Assembly: GCA_023053575.1 (NCBI GenBank) | Contig: JAKZAP010000007.1 | Location: 17,575,508-17,639,507, forward strand | Origin: Branchinecta lynchi | Taxonomy: Eukaryota > Arthropoda > Branchiopoda > Anostraca > Branchinectidae | DNA length: 64,000 bases | Reading direction: 5' to 3' | In this document: piece by piece, positions 49,989 to 60,137 of the stretch | Layout: each line of letters begins with the position of its first letter | How positions within the stretch are numbered: the first letter of the stretch is position 1 | Notes under the pieces: model-generated | Told to the model about the DNA's origin: nothing | Database searches by the model: none | Seen by the model: only the letters and a program-made list of their open reading frames with translations | Position numbers and translations under genes: made by a program

Positions 49989-50238
49989 GGGATTGACTAA
50001 AAAGAGGGACAGCACGGCACGACACGACGTAATGTAGGAGGCACGGGCACGAAAACTAAAGGGCCCTTTCAGGCTTCAGAGTGAGGGGTATAGGAACAGT
50101 GTTCTAACGTGCCTTCTTTTAGGCTCTGAAGTTACGAACTCTCATTTACTTGTCTACTTCTACTACTTGCTAATCTCTCTTATTACTCGTGCCTCCTCTG
50201 CCATGCCATGCCGTCCCGTGCCTCTTTTTAGTCGATCC
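49989..50238. mobile_element. Family F MITE, second copy
   Basis: The ends are GGGATTGACTAAAAAGAGGG and CCTCTTTTTAGTCGATCC, with about 50-base TIRs containing GGAGGCACGGG/CTCGTGCCTCC. GGTCGTT is found close outside both ends. The TIR start matches the family F copy at 15656. Confidence 0.75.
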
Positions 50239-50904
50239 GTGGTCGTTCTTATATTTGTGATCGCAGTACCTCTCGAGCAGATCAAGACGTAACCACAAAT
50301 GGGGGTGGATGGAGCGGCATTTCTAGTTCGTAGACAACCCCGTATCCCACTTATTACTCTCCCCAGCTCTTCAATCATAAGCAAATAAGATGTGTCCACA
50401 TATAAGGCAGCTGCGATGCTCTTTATTAGAGAGCCTCCACTGTTTTCCATCCCCCCTCCGGCTCGGAACGCCGGAGGGGCTCAGCTATCGAATATGTTTC
50501 CTTCACGATTTTATTTGATTGAAACAGCTGCTGTGTGATTTTTGCCAATCCCTTTCAAAGTTCCCTCGATCTTATTGACCGACAGGATAGAGCTTTCTTT
50601 ATTAGAAAGGGAGCAGGCAATTTGGTCCTGTTAGAAGGTAGTGGAAGATTGAAACAACCAATATGGAAGTCATGAGGTTTTCCCTACCGTATCCTCAGAT
50701 GCGATATTGAAACGCTAGTTTTCTCAACACTTTTTCCTTCAGCCGAAGGTGACGGTAAACTACGTTTGGTAAACAGATACGAAGATATAGGTGACTACCG
50801 AAAATGCTTCATCAACAGACATGAATATATAGGTGCCGTCCGATAAACAGATATGAATATATATGCACCTGATATTCATACATTCAAGGATATCAGACTC
50901 GAAT

Positions 50905-50985
50905 TTCTGGCTACGGTTTGAAGAAGACCCTTGCCAAAAAGGTTCCAAATATCGCTGAAATGAAATCCCGGTTGATTTATCCGCT
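50905..50985 (+). mobile_element. Decayed family C fragment
   Basis: It keeps GACCCTTGCCAAAAAGGTTCC and ATATCGCTGAAATGAA, with mutated conserved boxes. Confidence 0.5.
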
Positions 50986-51086
50986 GGTTTATCTATTTCC
51001 TTGAATTATCCGCTCGAACATGTTTAAAACAGTCGAAATTTAAGTTGAGGCTGCGTGATTTCTAGCTCGAAGTCGGAGACTCGATT

Positions 51087-52135
51087 TAGCTGAGAACAAA
51101 TCGTTCTCAAGTGCTTAAATACAAAAACGTCTTTTCTGATCCCCTCCCTATTTTTTGTGGTGTCCCCCAAGGAACTCTAATGGGACCAATTTTATTTTTA
51201 ATAATGATCAATAGCCTATTGACTGACCACCCAGATCGTTGGAAGTACGTGGACGACCTGTCTGCACTGGAGGTATGTCGACGGAATATAAAAAGTTCAA
51301 TTACGGCTCTACTTCAGGACGCTACTAAGCAAGCGTCTTTGTCGAAGATGAGGGTTAACTCCCAAAAATCATCGATCATGACTGTGAATTTTTTAAAATC
51401 CGTGCCCTCTTTCACAGACCCCATTCCTCCCGAAATCTCCGTTAGTTTTATTAAATTACTTGGAGTTACTATTTCAGCTGACATGAAGTGGGATGCCCAT
51501 GTTCAAAACATCCTCAAACAAGCTTCCCCTTCGGTTTCCATGTTAAAACTTATGAAAAAAATTTCTTGCCCCCCGAAGGATCTCCTCCAACTGTACTGTT
51601 CGTTTATCCGGCCAATACTGGAGTATGCTTGTCCAGTGTGGCATTTTGGGCTTACCTCTGAGCATGTTTATAAGATTGAAAACATTCAAAAACGAGCGCT
51701 TAGGATCATTAATGGGGAGGGGAAGCTTCCTTACCCTTATCTGCTTGGCAGGTTCAGGCTCACCACCTTGGACGCGAGAAGAAACCTTCTATGCCTTGAT
51801 TTCGGCACCAAGACCCTGTCTGTTCCCAGATTGCGTCCTATTCTCCCCGAACTCTACACACCCATCCGCAATAGACCGCAGCGCGACAAGGCTCAGAAAG
51901 TACCCAAATTAAATCCAGTCCCCACAAAACATGAAAGGTACCGAAGGAGTTTTGTTCCAAGTTTTGTTGAATTGTACAACAGCCAGTAAACTTAGTCATT
52001 ATTTTTGTTGAATTTGTTAGTTTTAGTTTTTGACCCTTTTAGAATGTTTTATTTTGTTTTATATATATTTTTAAGTGAAATTACTTTTGACGTAATGATT
52101 AAAAATTTACTTTGATTGAATTTGAAAAAAAAAAA
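51087..52135 (+). mobile_element. 5'-truncated CR1/L2-like LINE
   Basis: It contains the reverse-transcriptase frame at 51111-51989, a ~130 base 3' UTR, and a TTTGATTGAATTTG tail followed by an A run. The 5' end is truncated within the palm domain. Confidence 0.8.
51111..51989 (+). pseudogene. Truncated reverse transcriptase (CR1/L2-like non-LTR)
   Basis: The frame is open for 292 codons; a TAG at 51087 closes it upstream. It contains the primer-grip-side block GVPQGTLMGPILFLIMIN, the catalytic WKYVDDLS (Y-V-D-D aspartates present), then LLGVTIS...W..H, and the thumb/C-terminal signature SFIRPILEYACPVWH followed by IQKRALRII. The layout matches CR1/L2-group LINE ORF2 C-terminal halves. The endonuclease and first fingers blocks are missing, so it cannot be autonomous. 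The intact 292-codon frame suggests a fairly recent insertion. Confidence 0.88.
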
Positions 52136-52149
52136 TTTTTACCATTTCT

Positions 52150-52396
52150 TTAAAGTGACTTTTATTTGTTTTAGAAGTTTTTGGCAAAATGTTCGCCGAA
52201 TGAGCCTATCGTGTAGATTGTGGTAGTTAAGTTTTGTATCGACTGATGAATTTGTTACGAATTATGTTGCAATTATTATTCGACTGACAAATTGATTCGA
52301 GTGTTTAGTTATGTTTGGACGTAGAAGTCAAATTCGGCGTTCACGCTGTGAAAGTTACTTTTTAGAATTAAAAATCTACTACTACTACTACTACTA
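52150..52396 (+). mobile_element. Probable LINE 3' end with (CTA)n tail
   Basis: A TG-rich noncoding stretch ends in AATTAAAAAT and then a CTACTACTACTA... microsatellite at 52376-52396, a common form of LINE tail. Confidence 0.45.
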
Positions 52397-52583
52397 GCTT
52401 CTGCGTCGTCACATTACCGACACTGAAGAGTTCGAATGTATTTATTACTGAACAGAATAGAATTCATTAGCTTCTAAGGCCATACACAAATCATCATCAA
52501 CATGGAAAACCGTATCAATTCCTTTTATAAGCGCATCTGTATTCTAGTAACTCTGCGATATTGATTCGATTTCAATTTTCTAG

Positions 52584-54737
52584 GAATCTGTCCTCCTGTC
52601 CGCAACGGATACTGAAACAACGTCGCTGCAGTTCGAATCTCAGACAGCCAATCAAAACGAGTCTAGACTGGCAGAGAATTTAAAGTCAAGTGATGACAGT
52701 GATTTAGGAAATATTGACGTTGAGCCAGCAATTACTGAAGAAACGGGTAAAGTTTCTGAGGTGGCAAGTTTAGATGAACCAGCTCCAGAACAAGAAGTGG
52801 AATCCGGAACTGTTCCGGGTGAAAATCTGTTAGTGACACAAGTGACATTGCCGGAAAGTGAGGAGCAGCCGGAAGTTGTTGAAGTTGAGGCCGAAATTGC
52901 TGAACCCGAGTGCAGTGAGGAGGTTGAAGAATCCGAGTGTGCGGAGGCTGACGAATCCGAATCTGAGGAGGTGCAGACTCCCATACCCACTTTTGAACTA
53001 GACCTGCCGGACGATTTGCCTTTTGATCCGGCCGAACTTGGTGAACTAGATTCCCAGCTAGAAGGCTGGGGCTGTGTCGACTTGGGCTTACCAAAAAAGC
53101 TTTCTCCAGTTCTAACTGTAGCTATAAACGAAACCAAAACGAACCATTTTTTAGGATATACGGGGCAGGGAGACGCGACCACTCTCTGCTCCTCCGTCAC
53201 CGAGAAATCATGCTCAGTCATCTCAGAAAGAGACTCTGCCTCTGAGCTGTCCTGTGACGAAACGATGGTCGTCCCACCACAAACTCCTCTAGTCTCCTCT
53301 GAGAATCTGTCCGACTCCCTGGACAAGATCCGTCTTGGAAATTCCGACAAAGATCCGGCGATAGAAGCTGTTACTGCTGGCGCTCAGACCACAGTTCAGT
53401 CTGCCCTTGTCGAATCGAAGATTGTCGATTCATTGAACAACGAGATCCCGGACGGGAACGGTAATGTCCTCTCAGGCGTCCCTCCCGGTCAATCAGTGGA
53501 GACAAAAAATATGCCGAGCCAGCGTCCATTGCCGGAATCCCAATCACCCTCCCTCCATCAATCCTCGGAGGAATCGGTTCCGATTTCCCCGGACCATGAA
53601 AAGGCTCAATTAGGCCCAACAGCAGAACCGGTCCCGCCCCCTTTCAATGAAAATGACAATCACACCCCACAGAATCACGTGGTCGATGACACATATCAGT
53701 TCGGATCGGCAAGCGGAACGCCGTATCATAGTCTGCTGGCAACGCCGATAAAGGGCCAGATTGAGCGGGAGAATTTGAATATGATGGAAAGCGGGGATTC
53801 GCTTTCTGATTCCTTAGAAAAAATGGAGGGGTCGACGTCGGGGAATGTCTCAAGTCTATCCGCTTCGTTTGAAGCAGATTCTTTGGAGGACAAAGAAGAG
53901 CTTAACGAAGATTATGGGGAAGAAATTGATGAGGAGTTTTTGTTTGAAAAGCCCAAGCCCAAGGATATGCAAATCTGGAAAACTGTTATTCTGGAAGAAA
54001 CAGAAACGGAAACTTCTGAGAGCGAAGTAGACCGAATTCGGACTTATAGTTGTGACACAGATAGTGACGAAATCTTGCGTGTCGAGCTTCCGGACAAAGT
54101 GACATCGCTCGGAGAGGGCAACAACTCCTTCTTTCTGCATGACGAGGAATTCTTAGATGGCGCTGATCTCATTTCCAGCTGCGAGTTAACTAAACTCGCC
54201 CACGAAATCCCAGCTATTGAAAAGGGCACAATTACACAAGCCGTATCGCAGTGGCTTTCCACCGTCCCCCCTGAGGAGAGCGTCATTATCCCGGATTCCG
54301 AACTTGCTGCGGAATCCGACTCAGAATCGGAAACAGAAGATCAAAAAAACGAATTCGCCGACCCTCGTACTGCACCATCGCTTGAAGATGATCCACAACG
54401 AAGGGTCGAGGACGAGGAATTCCCAACCGTCAACTGCAACCCCAACCGATACTCTCAGTACTACCAGCTGGGCGTAGTCATGAGTGATGAAGAGGGAGAC
54501 CCCCGGCCATCCCCCCCTCGTGAAAATATCATGACAGACAGCGGTATTGATGCATCAAGTACAGACTCCGATAAACCTACACATAAGACGAACTCACTTC
54601 GTAAGCGCTTTAAGAGCACCCTAAAGCGGACCTCGTGGCGTAGGAATAGCAAGGCTATAACTGCGGAGCTGAATCGAGGTGATGTATCGTTTGAGAAACT
54701 GAAGAGAGGGCAGCAGCACTGTTGCTCACTCCAGTGA
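52584..54737 (+). CDS. Exon E: terminal exon encoding 717 residues, acidic/Ser-rich, with C-terminal CaaX box
   Basis: The exon starts after CAATTTTCTAG in phase 0 and runs 717 codons to TGA at 54735-54737 (residues 251-967). It is dominated by Glu, Asp, Ser and Pro, which indicates a long disordered protein. Visible landmarks are an acidic block near residues 340-380, a DEEFLFEKPKPKDMQIWK patch, the motif DSGIDASS (resembling a DSG-type phosphodegron), a polybasic segment (LRKRFKSTLKRTSWRRN) about 45 residues from the end, and the final HCCSLQ. The tail CSLQ fits the CaaX rule, with Gln at X favouring farnesyltransferase, and the preceding Cys could be palmitoylated. Together with the basic stretch this suggests a lipid-anchored cytoplasmic-face protein. 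Paralemmins share the acidic, CaaX-ended layout, but I see no paralemmin core and do not claim homology. Confidence 0.9.
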   Translation, partial: ESVLLSATDTETTSLQFESQTANQNESRLAENLKSSDDSDLGNIDVEPAITEETGKVSEVASLDEPAPEQEVESGTVPGENLLVTQVTLPESEEQPEVVEVEAEIAEPECSEEVEESECAEADESESEEVQTPIPTFELDLPDDLPFDPAELGELDSQLEGWGCVDLGLPKKLSPVLTVAINETKTNHFLGYTGQGDATTLCSSVTEKSCSVISERDSASELSCDETMVVPPQTPLVSSENLSDSLDKIRLGNSDKDPAIEAVTAGAQTTVQSALVESKIVDSLNNEIPDGNGNVLSGVPPGQSVETKNMPSQRPLPESQSPSLHQSSEESVPISPDHEKAQLGPTAEPVPPPFNENDNHTPQNHVVDDTYQFGSASGTPYHSLLATPIKGQIERENLNMMESGDSLSDSLEKMEGSTSGNVSSLSASFEADSLEDKEELNEDYGEEIDEEFLFEKPKPKDMQIWKTVILEETETETSESEVDRIRTYSCDTDSDEILRVELPDKVTSLGEGNNSFFLHDEEFLDGADLISSCELTKLAHEIPAIEKGTITQAVSQWLSTVPPEESVIIPDSELAAESDSESETEDQKNEFADPRTAPSLEDDPQRRVEDEEFPTVNCNPNRYSQYYQLGVVMSDEEGDPRPSPPRENIMTDSGIDASSTDSDKPTHKTNSLRKRFKSTLKRTSWRRNSKAITAELNRGDVSFEKLKRGQQHCCSLQ

Positions 54738-54782
54738 ATCGTGCTTAAAGCGCAAGAGAACGGAAGATCACACAAAGAGTAA

Positions 54783-54788
54783 AATAAA
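54783..54788 (+). terminator. AATAAA polyadenylation signal of the CaaX-ended gene
   Basis: A canonical AATAAA lies about 46 bases after the TGA stop of exon E. If it is used, the 3' UTR is very short. It supports exon E being the terminal exon. Confidence 0.6.
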
Positions 54789-55564
54789 ATACTTACTTCA
54801 CCTATTGTGGAGTGTCAATGACCTAAATCAGTTGCGGCCCCAGCCGTTCTAAGTCGGAGTCGCGAAATCCTGCTCACTCGGGAATGAGCTGAGAATTGTT
54901 GGACATTTTTCCTTGTTCGTCGTAAAAAGTGTTACGTATGCAATAATAGCACAGTTGCACGGCTAATGTCTGGAGTCAAGATGCTTATGTTTGGTGCCGC
55001 ATCTCAGCTTTAAATCTCAGTATTTTAATTGCTCATGTCTTCCCTTGGTAAAAATAACTAACTAGTTAGTCTTTTTGGGTCCCACTAACCAACTAAGCAA
55101 AGTTGAATTTGGGTTCCACTAACCAACTAAGCTAAGTTAGAGGCAGTTGGTCGTGTCATGCAAAATACTGAGAAAGTTTAAATTCGTGACGTTGAATCAT
55201 GTTGTAAGCTTTAATTTCTTATATTTCTTAGTTTTTGAATTGTTCTTATTTTTTCTCATTTCTGTATTAAGTGACTTTTTCTTTCGAGTGTAAACTGCCT
55301 GCTTGTGGCACCTATCCTGAGACCGAGACATATGTGCAGACGAATTAGCTGATGGTTAATTGAAGTACTCGGATTGGTCAGAATAGAAAGACGTGGATTC
55401 GTCAGAATTTGAAGAATGAGATTATGCTTGCTTACAGTAGATGTATACTTATTTGAACGGTAGTAACCCTGAACAGTGCCATTTTCCTCCACTTGCTACG
55501 ACTACCAATCAGCCAAATTAGTTAATTAAGGGCTCAATTAAAGTGGTGAATTTAAAGACAAAAA

Positions 55565-55620
55565 TGCTCCTGAGTCGGGATTTGAACCCAGGACCCGTCG
55601 CCTTCTAGGCGAGTGCTGTG
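55565..55620 (-). pseudogene. tRNA-derived fragment (3' half)
   Basis: On the minus strand this reads an anticodon-like arm followed by GGGTCCTGGGTTCAAATCCC and then AGGAGCATTTTTGTCTT. It matches the 3' half and downstream flank of the tRNA-Thr-like locus at 5570, but the D arm is missing. It is either a tRNA pseudogene or a 5'-truncated tRNA-SINE copy. Confidence 0.55.
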
Positions 55621-57889
55621 CACATGTTTGCAAACCAGTACAATAGTCAGATGGAAAATGGCCATAGCCTGAAGGGGAATTCACATAAGCAGTTCACATC
55701 CCCATGTCATGGGATTAAATAGATATAACGTTGAGGAAACGTGATATCTAAAAGACATGTGAAATCTACATAATGTCTAATGAAGGGCTCCTATGGACCT
55801 CTGGATGGTTGTTCTTGGTCTTCATTACTGATTAGCCCAAAACTGCACTGGTCAAAGTTAACTACCATTCAAGAAACCATACCTCAACTGAACTATTGGA
55901 TTAATCCTGGTGCACTAGTCCGCCTTCCTGTATTCCAGACGTGAGTGCAAATTTTGGAGTCTAGCTGCGTAATCCGGAGTCAGTGGGAATACAGGGGAAA
56001 TAAAGTAATGGGGTTGATGAAAATTCTTTCCCAAGTTCGAATTTGGGTACAAGTCGAGCGATTGAAACAATTCTAAAATTACTACATTTGTTCCAAGAAG
56101 AAGCAGTGTGCGAATTTGTCTGCTTTCGAGCAGAAAAATTAAATTCTGTCCAAGGCTTTAACACATTCGGTTAAGAGCTAAAGTTCTGGCCACGGCTATG
56201 ACAGATGCGGCAGAGTGTTAACCTCATTCGCAGCAAAAATCTTCTCCTGTGTGACGATGGATTCACCCGCACAAAACCAGTGTTCAGACGGTGAAAGACT
56301 AAAAACGGGAAGGTTTGAGTGTAGGGTTTGATGGCGAAAAGGCGGCGACAGAGTGCTTATCTGAGGGCAAGTAGCGAGATACTTATGCGCATGCGCACAA
56401 TTTTATACTGTAGCCTGTGTAGATGTCAAGACAGTTGTGATAGAATTAGTTGTTTGCCGTAGCAGCGTAGTAATGCTAGATCTCTAAATGTGATGTTCCG
56501 AGCGCCACTGGCAGATGCAACTTCGGGAGATTTTAGCAATGTGTCCTCTGTATTTAGTACATACGTCTTTACGTTGCTTGTAACGTCAATATCCAAAGTG
56601 GTGACAAGGTCAGCTTGTCTTTTTCCTTTCGGCTGGTTTTAACTGCTTGCTCTTGCCGTTGTTTTCCTTGCTACTCCTGTCAGTCTTTACTTTGTTTCAC
56701 GATACGTCTTTCTTCGGATTCAAAGATAAGTGGGTCTTCCTCGGGCAATCCCCGGCGCGCTCTCATTGTACCAGTTCCCTTCCGTTCAGATCATTTACAA
56801 CTGACTGTAGAGACGGTACTATCGACCGCATAGATATGTGCGTATGCCTTTCGTTACGTAATCGAACTGATAACAGGTGTTTTAATACCTTGTTATGTAA
56901 CATCGAATCCCCCATACTGTTGTTTATGCATCTTTGCAAGGAACTTCGTAAACCAGCATGGCCCACAACTAAGCTACCCCCCCCCCCCTCCCTATAGAAG
57001 ATAAATAAAACGTTCACGGTATTATGCGCGCTGAACAGACAATTGCTGTGGTCTTGCTGGAAATAGAACAAAACAAAAAAGTGACTTTGATCTTAATGAA
57101 AACAAAGCAAGAGGAACGTCCCATGAATGAAAGTGCTTTGTTCCATTTGGCAAAGTAAGATGCCGTGGCTGCTTCATACTCGATGATAACTCGGATGATA
57201 AATCAAACTCAAATGACTTAAAGGACCTTTCTTATCTATAATACTAACGCAACTTACTTGCATAATCACTCCACATATTTCTAAACCCGGAAACCCCAAT
57301 TTTGTACGGTACATGCTAGCTAACCCCTCTAACAAAACCTCGCTGATTTTCTCACACTTCCGAGCTATGCTACCGTCGATGTGTACCACGCTGTCGACGG
57401 TTGTCTGCGAGAAGTGTTACCATCAGAAAAGCCGGTTATGTAAATTGTTTCCCTGTTTTTGCTAGAAGTCAACGGGTCTCGGGAAAGGCTTAAACAGCCA
57501 AATTTGTTGAAAGCACAGCGTAGTTTAAAGTATTCAAATATTTTAAAATACTGTAAGTTGAAGAGTAAATAGTGCGAGGGGTCCTTTAAAGATAGATGAG
57601 GTTATCGAAATCAGTTAGGAGATGCAGTTGGAAATGACATTAAACCAACAAATTGTCAAATGGAATATAGCAGGTATATAGCAGAAGGCCGTTGTGAAAA
57701 CTTATGTTATGAGCAACTTATTATGGGCTTATTATCTGTGAACATCTTCCTTGATGTCCTCAAGGCGTCATGGTTTGCTCCAGAAATGAGGCGTGAATGG
57801 ATATCGCCTGATAAAACTTAGTACTTGGAATCCATTTCGTTCCTCTGTTTTCCTCGAATTTTGCTGCATTTACCAAAAGGATAAGAAAA

Positions 57890-57978
57890 TTAATTTATAG
57901 CTAAAAAAAAAATAACAAACTTAATTTATGGCTAAAAAAATATGAATAACAAACTTAATTTATGGCTTAAAAAAACAT
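57890..57978 (+). repeat. Short tandem repeat, ~30 bp unit
   Basis: About three copies of AACAAACTTAATTTATGGCT with A-rich spacers. Confidence 0.75.
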
Positions 57979-58769
57979 GAAAAGAGGAAAATTCCAAGCT
58001 GAGCATGGTACGAACACGCACTTACTATCATTTCATAGCTGAGTCACAGATTTGCACCAGTATACGTATACGAAACAGCGCTAGTGAGGGGAGGGGAGAG
58101 TTGCATCTCAGCAATATCGGTGTCGAGTTCTTGCCTTTTCCTATAGTTTCCTAAGTTGTCATGTCGCATGCGCTTAACCCTCGACTGTGAAATTTCGTAC
58201 GTAATTTTGTGCCGAAGGGCAGCTAAGGCAGTTTGAGTTTTGTATGCTATTTTTATGCCCGTGTTTCTTTATGTCTAAACTTGGTGCTAGAAATTCCCGA
58301 GTGGGCATTGTTTTTGACAAGGCTGGAATATCTTTGGACATTTTTTTTTTCATTTGCGACATCCACCTCCCTTGTTGTGCCTTATTGATTGGGGTGGTTC
58401 TTACTTGTCATACCCTTTATGGTTTAATGAGAGAATCTGAGGAACCTTGTGTTTCCAGCGACTTAAGCCTCGTTCACACTGTCCGGACTTTTTTTTTTAA
58501 TCTGGCCGGAAAATTTCGGAGAATCCACATGAAAATAAGTAAATCGGGCAATATTTTTACAAAACAAAAGTCTTGGTAATGAGAACTATGCTTAAGTGGG
58601 TCGTGTGAACTCTGTCCCAGAGAAACTTGGATTGTCTTAGATTTGTTGCGTCATACATGTTGAATTTGTTGTACGAGCCACTTTTCTGAATAGTTTTGAT
58701 TTTTGTGTACAGATTTATTGCGAACTGCCAAATAAACTGTTATTGCAACGTCTTGTCCGACCACTCCCT

Positions 58770-59015
58770 CGCTTGTCTTAAGCATTGTTCAGGTGGGTGT
58801 AATAAGCTGCATAGCTACGTGATGTTTACTTATTCCACACCCGTGTTCAGACCGAAAGTGAAAGGTTCTTATCCGTGCGACATTCAGTGTTGCATTGTTC
58901 AAGTATGTATAATAAGCTGAATAGCGCTATACGTGATGTTGACTTCTTAATACACACGCCTGTTCAAATAGGAACTCAAAAGATTCTTATCGAGGCACCG
59001 TTCGGTGTTGCCATA
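58770..59015 (+). repeat. Tandem duplication, ~115 bp unit
   Basis: Two diverged copies read GCATTGTTCA..GTAATAAGCTG, ACGTGATGTT.ACTT and TTCTTATC. Related pieces (AATAAGCTATGTACGCCTTA near 59540 and CAGCTTATTACGCC near 60665, opposite sense) suggest a dispersed family. Confidence 0.6.
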
Positions 59016-59500
59016 TATTTATTTATTTATTTATTTCAAAATACAGCCAACTGGGGCTGCTGCATAACAACTCATTTATATACACTAAGAAAACTAAAAA
59101 AACAAATATGCTGAAGGCACGAAGCCTCCAACAAACAAAGCGCTCAATCAGGATGGGTCAACCCACTCGAATCAGGATGGGTCAAACCCACAGTAAATTT
59201 CTTTCCCCCATGTTTGCCACAGAGGCAGATACAGGCGCACATATATCGGAATAGATCAGAAAAAGTGTTGGTAAGTACACGAGTACAATCTGACGCCCTT
59301 TATGTAGTGTTACTAAATTAACGGATGGACAGCATTGGTCCTCATACTAACAATAAGCAGTCGTAACAGAACAAAACATATTCTTTTGAAGAAAAGTTGT
59401 TTCTTCAACTGTGGCAACACTGACGATGCTGCTCTCCTCTGCCCGCTTTTGGAACCGATCAAGCGATCTGATAGACTCTGCATAAGGGAAAATAGAACCT
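58985..59500 (-). mobile_element. Possible LINE 3' end, minus strand
   Basis: On the minus strand the piece ends in a GTATTTTGAAATAAATAAAT microsatellite tail. Farther upstream is a short frame SIRSLDRFQKRAEESS, similar in style to LINE ORF2 C-termini. Weak evidence. Confidence 0.35.
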
Positions 59501-59825
59501 GGTTCTAATCTCCTTATTACAGTGCGCCCCGAGGAATCTGTAATAAGCTATGTACGCCTTATAACACCTATTTGGACAATGCTATAGCTATAGGTGTAAT
59601 ACGGCATATTAAAGAATCGTCCTTTCCTCTGGGCGCGATGTAGAATGCGCCCGTCATAAAATTCCTCTCAGATTAGTTCTTTTTTGGCCGCTTGGTGCGC
59701 TATCGGAAAGAAAACAATGACACATTACTTCTTGGTGTACGTTTATCCAGGTTTATTTGGCTATTTTCAATTCCTCGTAGCCCTGGCCATGTTCAAAACT
59801 GTTCAAAATGCCTTTTCCTCTGTTT

Positions 59826-60137
59826 ATTCAAACAATGTTTACACGGATACGTCAGCTCTGATTTTTCATCAGCGATATTTCGGCCCTTCTTGGCAAGGGT
59901 CCTCGTCAGGCTGTCAATCTTCTTGTTCAACTTCGGGGAAGGAAACAAACCTGCCACAAACCTGTGACCTGTGACAGGTTTGTTTCCTTCCCCGAAGTTG
60001 AACAAGAAGATTGACAGCCTGACGAGGACCCTTGCCAAGAAGGGCCGAAATATCGCTGATGAAAAATCAGAGCTGACGTATCCGTGTAAACATTGTTTGA
60101 ATAAATGTTTCAAAGTCAGCTTGGGCTCAAAGAATAT
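59826..60137. mobile_element. Near-perfect family C foldback with 13-bp target duplication
   Basis: TTTTCCTCTGTTT is found at 59813-59825 and 60138-60150. The arms (about 145 bases each) are almost identical and meet near a CACAAACCTGTGACCTGTGA spacer. Each arm has CTGACGA and GAAA boxes: minus 59878-59909, plus 60019-60050. The left arm starts at ATTCAAACAATG, while the right arm continues to GGGCTCAAAGAATAT, so the ends are asymmetric. Confidence 0.92.
60019..60050 (+). ncRNA. Hammerhead-ribozyme-like core
   Basis: CTGACGA, then a helix of GG(A)CCCTT with AAGGGCC around a GCCAAG loop, then GAAA. This matches the conserved CUGANGA / GAAA boxes of hammerhead ribozymes. A NUH cleavage triplet could be the AUC within CGTATCCG downstream, but the pairing for helices I and III is imperfect, so activity is uncertain. 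Confidence 0.5.

Larger units (their letters stand above)
42946..52583 (+). other. Intron 4 (9.6 kb)
   Basis: GTAAGA donor and TTTTCTAG acceptor, phase 0. It holds the nested LINE, family G and family C stack (43430-48411), a family F MITE (49989-50238) and a 5'-truncated LINE with a reverse-transcriptase ORF (51087-52135). Confidence 0.72.
54790..58770. other. Downstream intergenic stretch
   Basis: After the polyadenylation signal I see only the tRNA fragment at 55565, a small duplication of CCACTAACCAACTAAG at about 55083 and 55117, a C run near 56980 and the repeat at 57890. No gene is supported. Confidence 0.5.

Noticed and set aside
52652..53350. 232-codon open frame on the minus strand, Ser-rich
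   Set aside because: It lies fully antisense to exon E and reflects the Glu/Ser codon bias of that exon. No splice or start context.
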